Shown: positions 13,197-26,195 of the stretch, piece by piece
Layout of the letters: each line of letters begins with the position of its first letter
How positions within the stretch are numbered: position 1 is the first letter of the stretch
DNA from: Trema orientale
Taxonomy: Eukaryota > Streptophyta > Magnoliopsida > Rosales > Cannabaceae
Reading direction: 5' to 3'
Length of the DNA: 64,000 nt
Assembly: GCA_002914845.1 (NCBI GenBank)
Contig: JXTC01000482.1
Location: 1-64,000, forward strand
Position numbers and translations under genes: made by a program
Notes under the pieces: generated by a model
Database searches by the model: none
What the model was told of the DNA's origin: nothing
What the model saw: only the letters and a program-made list of their open reading frames with translations

Positions 13197-13417
13197 TGGG
13201 CCGTGGGCATTGGGTTGGCTACATGGGTACTGGGCCATGCTCAATCCAGCCCAAGACTTGGGCACTTCCTCGTTGGGCGTGGGTGTCCGCGTGTAATCAT
13301 CTTAGTGGGTTTTACCAAATTTCAATGAATCGCATCGTCACTTTAGTACATTTTTCACGAACTAGGGTTTTTCCTTCTGCGAGGCCCAGCTCGTATATAT
13401 ACAAAAGAAAACCCTAA
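13197..13417 (+). promoter_or_regulatory. RPL18A promoter: site II motifs, TATA box, telo box
   Basis: Several TGGGCC/TGGGCY motifs occur on both strands (13197-13202, 13204-13209, 13231-13236, 13248-13253 reversed, 13274-13279, 13383-13388 reversed), followed by TATATATAC at 13394-13402 and a perfect telo box AAACCCTAA at 13409-13417. Site II plus telo box is the classic co-regulatory pair of plant cytosolic ribosomal protein genes, tied to TCP factors and growth-linked expression. A GA-rich leader (about 13440-13454) and a pyrimidine-rich stretch precede the ATG at 13506. Confidence 0.75.
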
Positions 13418-13505
13418 ACTCCGCTTCTTCTACGAGTGGGAGAGAGAGAGAGAGCACAGCCGCACAGACCTCAGAAAATCTTCAGGTCTTCTCAATTTCT
13501 CGGAA

Positions 13506-15473
<1,968 letters not shown>

Positions 15474-16170
15474 ACTTTGGTCATTCGACGATCGAGGTAG
15501 TAGTGAAGTTTAAGTGGGTTAATTCCTGGATCTTTTTTGGTAGAAACCTTTTTGTCTGTTTTGTTTTTATTTACCGGATGTTTTGTTTGAGCATAAATCC
15601 TCTTCTTTTTACTGTTTACATTGCTCGGTTAAGTTTGTCATTTTTATTGACTTGTGAGATCGTATTAATCTACAATTATCGAGATTTTGCCCCTATTTTT
15701 AAGTTCATGTATGGTGCTAAGTTTTATTTTTAACAAAGATGCGTTAGAGAAGAGATTTCATTTCCAGATCGTCTTTATTACAAGCAAAAGTATTAATATT
15801 AGTCCATTGGGTATTAGTCTGGATTTCGATTTAGTTAATTTGATTCTCGTTATTTTTTCGAATATTAAAAGCTGCCGTCGTCTATAAATATGAACTGTTG
15901 TCACATTCAGCATTTTTCACTGCCGTTTTATGATGTGTAGCCTGTAGGTTTAGATTTTTTGTTGATGGCCGATTTCTTAGTTTTTAATGAACTTCAGATA
16001 TTGGCATCCGCAGAATTGTATAACAGATCCAATTTGTTGAGTATAATACTTTTTACTGTATTTAGGGGGATGGTTGTATTTGGCTTCTGAGATTTGGACT
16101 CATTTTGTTATGGTATGTGGAATTTGGGGACACGTTATATATAGTGCCATAGTGCTCGTTAGAAAAGAAC
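15474..16170. other. RPL18A 3' UTR, then start of WAK 3'-flank homology
   Basis: The 3' UTR and downstream DNA of RPL18A. From about 16090 the sequence (ATAGTGCCATAGTGC and after) matches the flanks of WAK copies near 19570 and 25430, so it marks the edge of a WAK duplication unit. Confidence 0.5.
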
Positions 16171-16176
16171 TGGTAC

Positions 16177-17160
16177 TTACAGGAAGCTAGATATAGCTAA
16201 ATTGTGGCAATCGTTCAAAAGACATCTGCATGGGCTATAAATGATGGAATAACAGAACAAGCATGGGACCCCAGCTTGGCGTTCCTGCTTATACTCGTGG
16301 AGCTGGTAGCTGATGGCCTCTTTCAATTGAACAATCCAATTTTCATGGAGGTTTACATAGCTCAATTTTCGCCCTGAGCCGTTTCCATGGCGATTTGCAG
16401 GTGGGTTTTCCATGATTTTGAACATCGTTGATGACACTGTTGACGATGATGATCTCTTGCCATGGATGTGTTGGGAGAGGGTTCCATTTCGTAAACAAGA
16501 AGTGGGATTTTGGTAGCCCTAGAGCTTGACCATTTTCTTGTGGTTGACTTGGGAGACAATGGTGATTTCTTCGTGGAACTGTTGGTGGCTGATTTGATCA
16601 GGCACGTCAGAGTGTCGGTTTCTTCATTGCTATGTGTTGGGTAGTAGTACTGTCTCCATCTGTTAGAACTAGTACTCGTTTGTAAACTGAAGCAAAACCA
16701 CCTTGGCCAAGGAAATTGGCTTGGTTATAGTTGGCCAGCTCTGGTCCTTTAGCACCAAACCTCCGTTTTGTCTGAATATTTTCTCCATTCTTCTCCACTT
16801 GGCTATAATCACCAGGAAAATGCATGCTCCAATAACACTACACGCAAGAGGTTAAATAAACGACAAAGAAATAACGTAGCAACGTTACCATGTTATTATT
16901 ATTATTATGAACATAGCCTCGCAAAGAAAAATACATCAGAAAACGACAGTGCAAATGCTGCGAAAAAAGAATTAATGAAGTTTAATTGTCGAATCTTTTT
17001 GTTCTGTATCAAAATAGCATGAAAACAGAGCTGGTTTGATAGGAATTCTAAGTGCATATTTCTACTGGGAAAAGTCGCTGGACCTAAAACGAATTTTTTC
17101 ATGCGTTTCTGTGTACAACGCAAAACTCATTGCATGTCGCTTGACCTAAATCCTGAGTGC
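16177..17160 (-). pseudogene. WAK kinase remnant (N-lobe and intron debris)
   Basis: On the minus strand, about 16840-16360 carries broken pieces of a WAK kinase N-lobe: the glycine loop as FLGQGGFASVYK, an AMKKP stretch in place of [14 protein letters not shown], and WKTHLQIAMETA matching [12 protein letters not shown] of the intact gene. The pieces lie in different frames. The conserved Glu helix, the HRD and DFG motifs and the whole C-lobe are missing. Sequence above 16840 matches intron 2 of the other WAK copies (GCTCCAATAAC then degenerate). The 3' flank (about 16090-16240) matches the flanks of the copies at 19.6 and 25.4 kb. No extracellular exons were seen. It is a decayed tandem copy and cannot make a kinase. 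Confidence 0.8.
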
Positions 17161-17229
17161 ATCGTTACTTGCTTTTCCTTTTACATTATTAATTTACTCC
17201 TTTTAAAAGGGGACCTAACGAAAGTTGAG

Positions 17230-17760
17230 AAAATTTGAGTTAACTAAATTATACTTACTGTACCACACCACTTTGATACTTGAATTTTCAACTTACAGAG
17301 TAATGATAACTGAATTATGTAATTATTATAACAATGATCTTTTTATCATAAAATGTTAACTATTTAACAAAATTAAGTCATTATAAAGCACATAATTTGG
17401 TAACTATGGTCAAGAATGAAGACTCAGAATTTTCAACCTACATAGTATACTACCAAGACTTATGTAATTATTGAGGTAATGACTATTTTTTTTTTTTCCT
17501 AACTGTTGAATTTTTAACAGAAATGAGTCATGTGCAAAGCATAAAGTTTGGTAATTGTAGCTAAGAACAAGATTTTGACTTATGGAAGTAAATAATGCCA
17601 AATTATACGTTTTGTCCATGACTATTTTATGTTAAAAAACTAACAGTTTGTGACAAAGGGACCATTGTTGTAACAATTATATAATTCAATAGTCATTATT
17701 ATGTAAGTTAAAATTAATTCAAGAGGCATGATTATAATTAACCCAAAAAATTTTCAAAAA
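17230..17760. repeat. dispersed repeat, member 2 of a local family
   Basis: Non-coding. It contains two internal copies of a ~230-bp unit (words such as TCATNNNAAAGCATAAARTTTGGTAA near 17375 and 17530) and the words CAGTTTGTGACAAAGGGACC and CATTATTATGTAAGTT shared with blocks near 3100 and 59750. Probably an old non-autonomous element; its ends are not fixed. Confidence 0.4.
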
Positions 17761-17935
17761 GGGGCCAGCATCGAACCTTTTCAACTATTTGTCTTTTAAT
17801 CTCTATTTTTTGAATAAATAATGTGTTAACATACAATTGGTTGAACACAATTTGGTACAAATTTTTTAGACAGAGGATCTTGATCCCACCAATGACCACA
17901 TGACGGTACAGAAGTTAATTTTTTAATGCTCTTCA

Positions 17936-18330
17936 GCGACTCGTACTCAGTGTTACTAATTTTTCGGGGAGCTTGCCAATATCCATTGATAACCTTTGGA
18001 ACTTGTCCTGGTTAGGCCTCTCCAATTGTCAATTCAATGGAGTGCTTCCTACTTCTATTGATAAACTTGCCAAACTAGTTTATGTAAGTCTAGCTGGATT
18101 TATCAACTAAGAACTTCACTGTCCAAACCATATCCTTCAAATGTCTAAGAACCTCACCAGATTAACCAATACAATTTCATCAATTGACTGGCAAGGCCTC
18201 AATGGGAGTATTCTATCATCTCTATTTGCACTTCCATCACTAAAAGAGACAGTTTTCGGACAACCAATTTAAGGGTCAACTTCCTCGATTTAAGAATATG
18301 TCTTCCTTCGTATTGAACATCCTTAAGGGG
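17936..18330 (+). pseudogene. receptor-like protein (LRR) fragment
   Basis: The + strand translation gives NFSGSLPISIDNLWNLSWL, then LSNCQFNGVLPTSIDKLAKL, then FINELH-like and MSKNLTRLT pieces, then SSIDWQGLNGSILSSLFALP in changing frames. These are plant extracellular LRR repeats (LxxLxLSxCxFxGxLPxSI) of the receptor-like-protein class that includes Cf- and Ve-type resistance proteins. Only about five repeats remain, with stops and frameshifts; there is no signal peptide or transmembrane part. It is a gene scrap dropped between WAK copies. The family call is firm; the closest subfamily is inferred from memory of RLP sequences. Confidence 0.75.
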
Positions 18331-18689
18331 CTAATACGACATCAAGAAGAATATATTTGGAGACCAGAAATATCAAAGTTGAGAAAAAGATATACGCTAA
18401 GACACCAAGCAAGTTTAACCCATTGACGAAGTAATAAAGAAGAAGATTTTCAAGTGCAATGAAAATATAAACAAAGGCCTCAGGATTGAAAAGATAGGTC
18501 TACATTTGATTGGGACATCATGATTTGCATTTTGATTTGGCAAAATTCAGAAACAAAGCACCTTTGCACCCCCAAAGTAGGAAAACCTTGTCTAGACCGC
18601 CAAATTTAAATACTGGATTACTTGTGCAGCTATCCTCCTTTTCCGTGACATACAGAACAAAATAAGTTCACGAGGAATGCTAAATGTAC

Positions 18690-18871
18690 GAGCAATGCTA
18701 TGGGGCATCACTGATGATCAATATCATATGCTTTGTAATTTTATTATTAGGTGATCATAATTAATTAATAAGATCCCGCATAAGTCCTATTTCAAGTATA
18801 ATTATAATCAATATATAACAGATGACATAAATTTGTTGTTGAGTATTATACGGTGCCCCTTAGTATTACTC
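18690..18871. mobile_element. decayed MULE-type MITE (182 bp)
   Basis: Starts GAGCAATGCTATGGGGCA and ends TGCCCCTTAGTATTACTC. Same termini and almost the same length as the 184-bp element at 23837-24020. The flanks TAAATGTAC and TAAATATTT resemble each other at 6 of 9 bases, as expected of an old 9-bp target duplication. Confidence 0.6.
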
Positions 18872-19988
18872 TAAATATTTTCTATTTTGTAGTCTTTTTT
18901 ATACTATTTCACTCTAACTACTTGATATATGGATTCCACAATCTAATTTCTAATTTTAATAATAACAAATTGTAACAGTTAGCAATTAAATTCACATGTC
19001 ATATAGTGAGATTAGAGAGTGCAAAAGAGAGTATATTTAACATTATCCTAAATTCATATAAGAAACTAGGAAGTTGGGAAGAAAAAACAATAGAAGCTTA
19101 ACTATGGCTTCTAATAGATAATGTTCAAACTCAACTCTTAATATGTAAAATTTAATACAGAGCAAAAAAACTATGAACGTGAAAAATATTTGATGAACAA
19201 ATTGCCACGAGTCCTCATTTCACTAAGTAAACAAAGGCCTCTGTATAGCTCCAAGGGGCATACAATACAGGCTACTCATCTTCAAAAGTTAGGAGAAACC
19301 CAAGTACTTCACTCAACTTAGCCAAGTACAAGCGTGTGGCGGCTTATTTGACTTCGTATTTCATTACCGGGAACAGTTTCAATAAGGGACTTCAATGTGT
19401 TGTTAAGTCTAATAAGACTACATAATTTAAGATTTTAGAAGTGGGCGAGTAATTTGGTGGCAGTGCTTCCTACTTCCAATTCGGCAACTACAACATGGTA
19501 GGAGAGAAATCGTATTAACAATATATTTGACTTCTACAAATTAGATTAGGATTCATGAGTTGAAATGTATATGGTTTCTATGGTATGGTTCGTGACGCGA
19601 GTTATATGTACACATAATGCTCGTATGTAATACGGGAAGGAAAAAAGAACCGATATTATAGCAAGCTAGAGATAAGCTAACCGTTCGAGAACGTCTCCAG
19701 GGGCCACTAGGACAGGTATATATGGATCCCAATTGCCAGCTTAGAGGTTCTCAGTTTTTGATTGAGCAATTAATCTTAGTTTTACCCCACCGCTACACTT
19801 TTTTACTTCAAGATTCGTCTATTAAATTCACATAAATTCGTAACTTTATGTAACACAGTTTCTGGCACAACCAATAATGATAATATATTAGTGCAAAAAG
19901 GAAAGTACTAAAACAAAAATGTTCAGCACCATGTACTAATCTACCATCAATCTTACATTTTTGTTTAGAGCTAATTGATAGAAACTGA
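18872..19988. other. WAK pseudogene 3' flank, no gene
   Basis: AT-rich DNA. About 19570-19760 matches the 3' flanks of other WAK copies near 16090-16300 and 25430-25640 (words GCAAGCTAGAGATAAGCTAA and GGATCCCAATT). A stretch near 19440-19490 (GCAGTGCTTCCTACTTCC) recalls the RLP fragment at 18 kb but is too short to call. Confidence 0.45.
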
Positions 19989-22900
19989 TCATGTCTCCAT
20001 GTCGTTTCGTGACACATCAAATGTTGCATACTTAACTAGATTTTGAACATTGGCACGGCTGCCAGAAGACGCTTGATCATGATCATCAACAACCAGTAAT
20101 CGCTCTGTCTCTTCTCCTCTTTGCTGAGCTCCACAGTAATTGTTTCCATGAAGCTTGTTCAGCCCTGCTAACTCATCCGCCACTTCTTTCATCGACGGCC
20201 TTCTCACACCATTTCCATCCAAACACCTCGTTGCTAGCTCTGCAACCGCCTCTATCTGCTCAGTCTCAAGAACTTCATCATAAACAACTTCTGAATCAAC
20301 AATCTTCTCCACATATTTCTCACCACTGCTTTCTCTGACCGTCGAAACAAAGTACTGAATAATATTGCTCTTAGCTCCAGTCCTAACGCCATTTGAAGTC
20401 GGCTTCTCTCCCGTTATGAGCTCTACCAAAACGACACCAAAGCTGTAGACATCACTCTTCACACTCAGAGTGCCAGTAGTTAAGTATTCTGGATCCAAGT
20501 ATCCGAGAGTTCCTTGAACAGTGTGGCAATACCGGTTTGCCCTGGAGGTATCAAAACTGAGGCCCCAAAATCGGAAACTTTGGCGGCGTATTTTTCATCC
20601 AAGAGAATGTTTGTCGACTTAATGTCTCGGTGAATGATGGGAGGGTGAGCAAGAGAATGCAAATAGTCAATGGCGAGAGCTATTTCTGTGGCGATTCGCA
20701 GGCGGGTTTTCCATGGTCTTAACATGGCTGATGAGGAAGATAATGATAATGATGCTTTCTTTGTGTGGATGTGTTGGAAGAGTGTTCCATTTGGTACCAA
20801 TTCATAAACCAGAAGTGGGATTTTGGTCTCAAGACATACGCCCAAGAGTTTGACCACGTTCTTGTGATTGACCTGTGAAACAATGGCGATTTCTTCGTGG
20901 AATTGCTGGTGGTTGATTTGGATGTTTTTGTTTTGCCATTGCTGCGTCGAGTTTTGGTTTCTTTACGGCAATTTGTTGGGTAGCAGTAGTATTTTCATCT
21001 GTTAGAAGCAGTAGTCCTTTGTAAACTGAAGCGAAACCACCTATGCCTAGTAAATTGGTTTGGTTGCAGTTGTTAGTTGCTTTGGCCAGCTCTGCCTTGC
21101 TGAGGATTCTTACTCTTTGGTGCTTTAACACCAAACCACCATTTTGTGTGAATATTTTCTCCCTTTTTCTCCTCTTGTAATCGTGGAAAAGTAGTAGAGC
21201 TATAATCATCAAAAAAATGCTTGCTCCAACAACCGTACGTGCAATAAGTTACAAAAACGACACAAAATAATTTCACTCTTTTCACAAAAATGACAAAGTA
21301 ATATATATATACTGTGTAACCAGTAGCATGAAAACAGAGTTCAATTGATAGGAATCCTAAAACAATGATCAGTCTGCAAATTTGTAACAATTAATATATT
21401 TGTTCTTCTCTATAAATATGGCAATATGTGAATGTAGAAAGTTCACGTAGTCCACTTTTTTCAAAATAACAGCTTAATCATTACAGATATATTATCCAAG
21501 AGAGACTTTTATGTTATAAGTGTAAGCAAGGACGCTTTTTTGTGTTGCAAGTGAACTCATAGGCCATAGCAAAATAAGAATCACTTTACAAAGTAGAGGT
21601 TCTTCCAGCCTTTGTTTCTTGCAATAAATATATGGTCAATTATACGTACCATAAAAGACGTACAAATATCCAAAAAAAGACACTAATATATAGAAGAAAA
21701 ACCTTAGATCAATATTATATTTTACAGCTACATAAGTAAACTAATTCAATATGTAACTTACACCTTGAAATGTTATTCTACTTGTACCTGCGGCAATTGT
21801 CGTAACCCGATATCCTTGACAGCTCAGCTACCATCTTTACCATCACCATGCATCCCAAGAGGGCATTTGCATCTGTAATTTCCATTAGTGTTTATGCATT
21901 TACCTTTGCATTTGTATGTCTCTGGCTCTTTGCACTCATCGATGTCTACAGATAAGAGAAGAGGGTCATATCTATAAACAAGTGTAATTGTAATTAACTT
22001 TAATTTGTATGATTTATGGTCCTCAATTTCGATTGGTAATCGTTCATAGTTGCAATCTACATATTGATTAACCAACAATACTCGATATTATAAACTCAAT
22101 AGGATTAATAAGCAGATAGAACTAAAATTTCAGCAAACGAGCCTAGATATTTCGTAGATAATTACAACACTAGATAAATCGGCATATAATCAAATTTTAT
22201 ACCTTGGCAACCTTGTTTGAGATAAGGATTCCCCCTAAATCCTTTTGAACACCGGCATTGATATCCTCTGCCATTGATAGAATAGTAGCAATCAGTATTG
22301 TGGCCGCATACATACGACGATGTATTCGCTAGAGCCTCATCACACGTCTCGTTTCCAACAACACAATCCAGCAGAACACTCGAACTGATCATCTCAGCTT
22401 GACTCGGCTTTATAATCGAGCCGCATTTTCGAGACGTCGAAACTCCTCTGGTCCACCAGGAATGCAAACCCCCAAGGGTTGAACTCCCAGACATGGGTGT
22501 GGTTAGATTTCGTCGCGCTGAAGTGTGTTATCTCCAGCGTCCTGAGATGCTTCGGGACAGAGGTCTGGCAGCACCCGAAGCCCGAACACGAGCTCTCCTT
22601 CGCCGTGTCGACGTTCTCGCTGCAGAGCGAGATGCAGCCACTGCCGAACCTCTGCTCCTCGGCATCGCTCACGAAGGCCATGGTGTCGCAGCCAAAGACC
22701 ACGAGTTTGTTATGAGCGTCCGAGAACGTGAGGGGGCCATTTTTTCCCAACGTGACGTCCCGATCGAGCCTGTCCACCATGTGACCGTGCTTATCATAGC
22801 AGTCATAGGCGTTGCAGATGAAGACGCTCATGGCGGCGTTCTCGACGTCGATGTTGTGAACCTCAGTGCGGTTTCCTATATAGTTAGTTTGGGAGGAGAA

Positions 22901-23139
22901 TCGGGACTGCTGCGGACGCATGAGAGCGAGAAATCTTCGTCCTTGGCGCAGTTGCGATCGTCGATTCCGAAGGGGTAAGGGACCTTCACGCTCCCGCATG
23001 TTGCGTCGCAATTCGGCGATTTTACAACAGTATCGGAAGTACTTGTCGTCGTTGCCGCTGTCCGCGGTGGAAAAATCAATGTCCTTGACCAGGGTAATAG
23101 TGATACTAGGGAGAAGTAGTAGTACTTCTGCACCTCCAT
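19989..23139 (-). pseudogene. wall-associated receptor kinase (WAK2-like) pseudogene
   Basis: Same three-exon layout as the intact WAK at 32958-37394. Exon 1 (23139-22203): MEVQKYYYF signal peptide, GUB_WAK pectin-binding region (CDATCGSVKVPYPFGI), EGF-like repeat. Exon 2 (about 21945-21788): calcium-binding EGF (DIDECKEPETYKC). Exon 3 (about 21227-19989): membrane helix and kinase with [30 protein letters not shown] and LDPEYLTT. Breaks against the intact copy: two frame changes in exon 1 (after PPKL, and after MRLDY), an ~8-base gain in exon 2 after GDGK, and two frame changes in exon 3 (after KLDAAMAKQ, and after TGIAT). The exon 3 acceptor reads GG where the intact gene has AG. Residues remain well conserved, so decay looks fairly recent. 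Sequencing error cannot explain the lost acceptor and all the shifts easily. Confidence 0.88.
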
Positions 23140-23429
23140 TTTTGTGTTATGTTGTTCTTAAAGCTCTAGCTAGTTCTTTGAGACACTCTTCTCCTACGTT
23201 AGTGTATGTGTAATGTGTATATGCATAGGCTAAATGGTTCGATTAGACTAAAAACACAAATACTTCACTTTTCATAATTTCTTATGGTTCTTAATGCAAA
23301 CCGCGTTGGACGACATTGCTCTTTATATGACTCTTTGTGACTAGTGGAATCAACAAAAAATATAACATTTATTTACACAAATCACTTAATTAGGTTTGAT
23401 ATAGAATTCAAATCTTATTCTATAAATTT

Positions 23430-23505
23430 AGAAATAATTTTTATATAAAAAATTAATAAAATAAACTATTTTATCCGTTCAATTTTTTATATAAAAATTA
23501 TTTCT
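23430..23505. repeat. perfect 25-bp inverted repeat (AT-rich hairpin)
   Basis: The arms AGAAATAATTTTTATATAAA... (23430-23454) and their exact complement (23481-23505) enclose a 26-base loop. Located about 300 bp upstream of the WAK pseudogene start. Either a tiny MITE or a chance AT-rich fold-back; the perfect pairing favours a young element. Confidence 0.7.
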
Positions 23506-23836
23506 CAATTACATGAACACTTAGCATGGGCGTGATTCTGGACCTTCATTGCGGATGGTTTCAGATATAGTTTCGTAGCAAGATCATATAATACTATAAT
23601 AGAATTAAAAATAATAAACTTAATAAAACCAGCCATTATGAGTTGGAATCATTAAATCTTCCCTTCCTCTTGTTTGCTCTGTCTTTTGCCGTCAGCGCAC
23701 ATGTAACATTGATATAATATTGGTCTAGTACAACATGGGATCTGCCTCTTTCTTCAACAAGCTAAACACGTGTAATGACTCTGCCGTACGTTGGACTTTC
23801 AGAACAATGAATTGAATTGGGCTACCTTTCTCTTAT

Positions 23837-24020
23837 GAGTAATGTTATGGGGCACCTGTGGTGCCCAGCACCGCAGTGATGTGTCAGTTTATCACTGGAT
23901 GATTTAATTAATAAACTGGGTCCTACGTAGGCCCCACTTAAATTATAATTATGATTAGCCAGTGACAAACTGACACATCACTGTGGTGCTCAGCACCACA
24001 GGTGCCCTATAGCATTACTC
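23837..24020. mobile_element. MULE-type MITE (184 bp) with 9-bp TSD
   Basis: Terminal inverted repeats of about 60 bp (GAGTAATGTTATGGGGCACC inward to GATGTGTCAGTTT) and a perfect 9-bp target duplication TTCTCTTAT at 23828-23836 and 24021-24029. The 9-bp duplication points to a Mutator-like mobiliser. A decayed relative lies at 18690-18871. It sits about 700 bp upstream of the WAK pseudogene. Confidence 0.88.
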
Positions 24021-24544
24021 TTCTCTTATTTATTTATTGGTTGCCAATCTGGTAGGTATTTTTTTTCTTTACCTATGTGTAGGTATTTTTTTTTAGTCGT
24101 TGAATCATCATCTAATAGTGATCCAACGACAATAATTAAGTACATAAAGAGACGTGCATTATTAATGTTATTTCTCTCTCCTATTTTTTATAATAAAAAA
24201 ATGTAAAAAAAAACTTTTTATTGACCCAATTAATACTTATACATAAGTGTAAAAAAAAAAAAAGCCTATTAGATTGGTGAACTTATTGGTTTATATTTGT
24301 TTTTTCAAAGATATGGATCAGGTGATCACGTGTACCTCCTTGGGCTAATACTCTTTGGACTGAGCCTTTTATATGTCTTCTTTTTTACTTATAACATGAT
24401 TATACATGAATTTCTTTCTGCTTTTGAATACTTTATTCCTTTTGTAATTAATGAAAGTCTAAATAATTTTATGTTGATTTAGATAATTTTATTCTAGAAC
24501 TTTGGCATTGATTTAGATGATTTTATTCTAGAACTTTGCTAACA

Positions 24545-25410
24545 ATGCCATCCTTTCTTGACATGTACGTACAGAAGTTGCTTATTTGGCTTATTATTTA
24601 ATTGTCTGACCATTAGTTTGATTTGAAAAACTGACTAAGTTATTGTGATCATCTCATTTTGACTGTAGTGCACCTAAGAAATAATGTATATCTTTATAAG
24701 AGGTCTGATGCGACTGATTCATCTAGGTCATTCATTTGCGTGAGCTTATGTGGGTCCACTATGGACTCCACAGAATTGACACTAGCAAAATTCATCTTTA
24801 GAATTGACCTAATAGGTACTTTAGCATTTGTAAAATGTAACTTGTTTTGAGTAACTCTAACTAGGAAAGTTCCATTTGTATACTCATCATTTTGACTATA
24901 ATCTTATTATTTACCTTCACTTGTCTGAGGGTATCCTTTCTTAACAAGTACGTATAGAAGTTACTTATTTGGCTCATTATATGGTTGTCTGACCATTTAA
25001 TTAGTTTGATTTGAAAATCTGACTAAGATGTAGTGATCATCTCACTTTGACTGTAGTGCACCTGGGAAATTATGTATATTTTTATAAGAGGCCTGATGCG
25101 ACTGTTTCATCTGAGTCATTCATTTGCATGAACCTATGTGCTTCCACCGTGGGCTCCACACAATTGACACTAGCAAAATTCATCTTTAGAATTGACCTAA
25201 TAGGTACTTTAGCATTTGTAAAATGTAGCTTGTTTTAAGTAGAACTCTAACTAGGAAAGTTCCATTTGAATACTCATCATTTTGATTCGTGTGTACATTA
25301 TTTTTCCATCATAATCTTATTATTTACCTTCACTTGTCTTAGGGTCTCCGATGATTCGTTATGCCATTTGTTGTTCTTTCCCATTAATGCTTGTTCTGGC
25401 TTCTAAAAAT
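24545..25410 (+). repeat. tandem ~400-bp repeat derived from RPL18A intron 3
   Basis: Two similar ~400-bp units (about 24545-24940 and 24940-25330; e.g. CTAGCAAAATTCATCTTTAG in both). Each matches part of RPL18A intron 3 (about 14720-15095): AGAAGTTACTTATT, GATCATCT, GTAGAACTCTA..GGAAAGTT, GACTCGTGTGTA and CTTAGGGTCTCC occur in the same order. No RPL18A exon is present. The short open frames in the two units are homologous only because the DNA is, and are not genes. Confidence 0.75.
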
Positions 25411-25429
25411 CAGATTAAGATCTCGTATG

Positions 25430-26000
25430 TGGTTTGGTATCTGATTCGAGACACAAATTATAGATAGTGCCATAGTGCAACCTAGAAAACCACTTGCAGT
25501 GCGTATTTATTGCAAGCCATAAATAAGAAATAAGTTAATCGTCCAAGTACATCCGAATGGGCTAATGCAACAACTGCAACAAATATTGGAGCTTTATAAG
25601 GTTCCTGCGTTTATTCGTTGGAGTTGGTAGGATTTCAATTGATCAATCCTATAAATCAACATAAAATTTCAAATTCTTTATAAAGTCTCTAAAATTTTTT
25701 TTCACAAATCGCAGTTTTCAGGAGAGATATTTGTGATTTAGTAGTTAATCGAAACTTTTCATTAGAAATTTGATAGTTTTGTTCTAAAAATAATTTTGAT
25801 TAAATAAAGGGATATTTGACAATAAAAAAATGCTATAACAACTTAAAGTATAATAACCACTACTATATATAGAAAACGTAAACATCAAATTAAAGCAACT
25901 CGCATCCTAGTTGATAGAAACAATTGTAACCACGTCAGATCCCGATGAGGTATCATATTGGATTAGATTCTGAATATTCTCACAGCTATATAATCTATTG
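25430..26000 (-). pseudogene. tail of a lost WAK copy (3' flank and C-terminal remnant)
   Basis: About 25430-25640 matches the 3' flanks of the WAK copies near 16.1 and 19.6 kb (ATAGTGCCATAGTGCAACC, GCAAGCC..AAATAAG). About 25908-25990 (AGTTGATAGAAACAATTG through GATTAGATTCTGAATATTCTCAC) matches the C-terminal coding end of the WAK genes (AGTTGATGGAAATTGATG through GGATTATGAACACTCTCA at 32960-33040). Everything upstream of that is gone. With the promoter remnant near 28.7 kb it outlines a WAK gene whose body was lost. Confidence 0.6.
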
Positions 26001-26195
26001 AGAAAGTGCTCCACATTTCTAGATTGTCCTAGAGATATCTAGCACTTAAACAAAAATTACATATATAATGTGTATCATAAACTAGAGTATGCTAGAAGAC
26101 CACAAGCTACAAACCTATCTATACATAATAAGAGCCGTAGGAGAGTAGTAGATGACCATAAGCTACAAATCTATCTATGTATAATAAGATCCGTA

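Noticed and set aside
22493-22978. 161-aa open frame on the + strand
   Set aside because: Antisense shadow of the GC-richer WAK exon 1 on the minus strand; no motif of its own.
24659-25238. Two similar 63-aa frames
   Set aside because: Alike only because the DNA is a tandem duplicate of an RPL18A intron piece.
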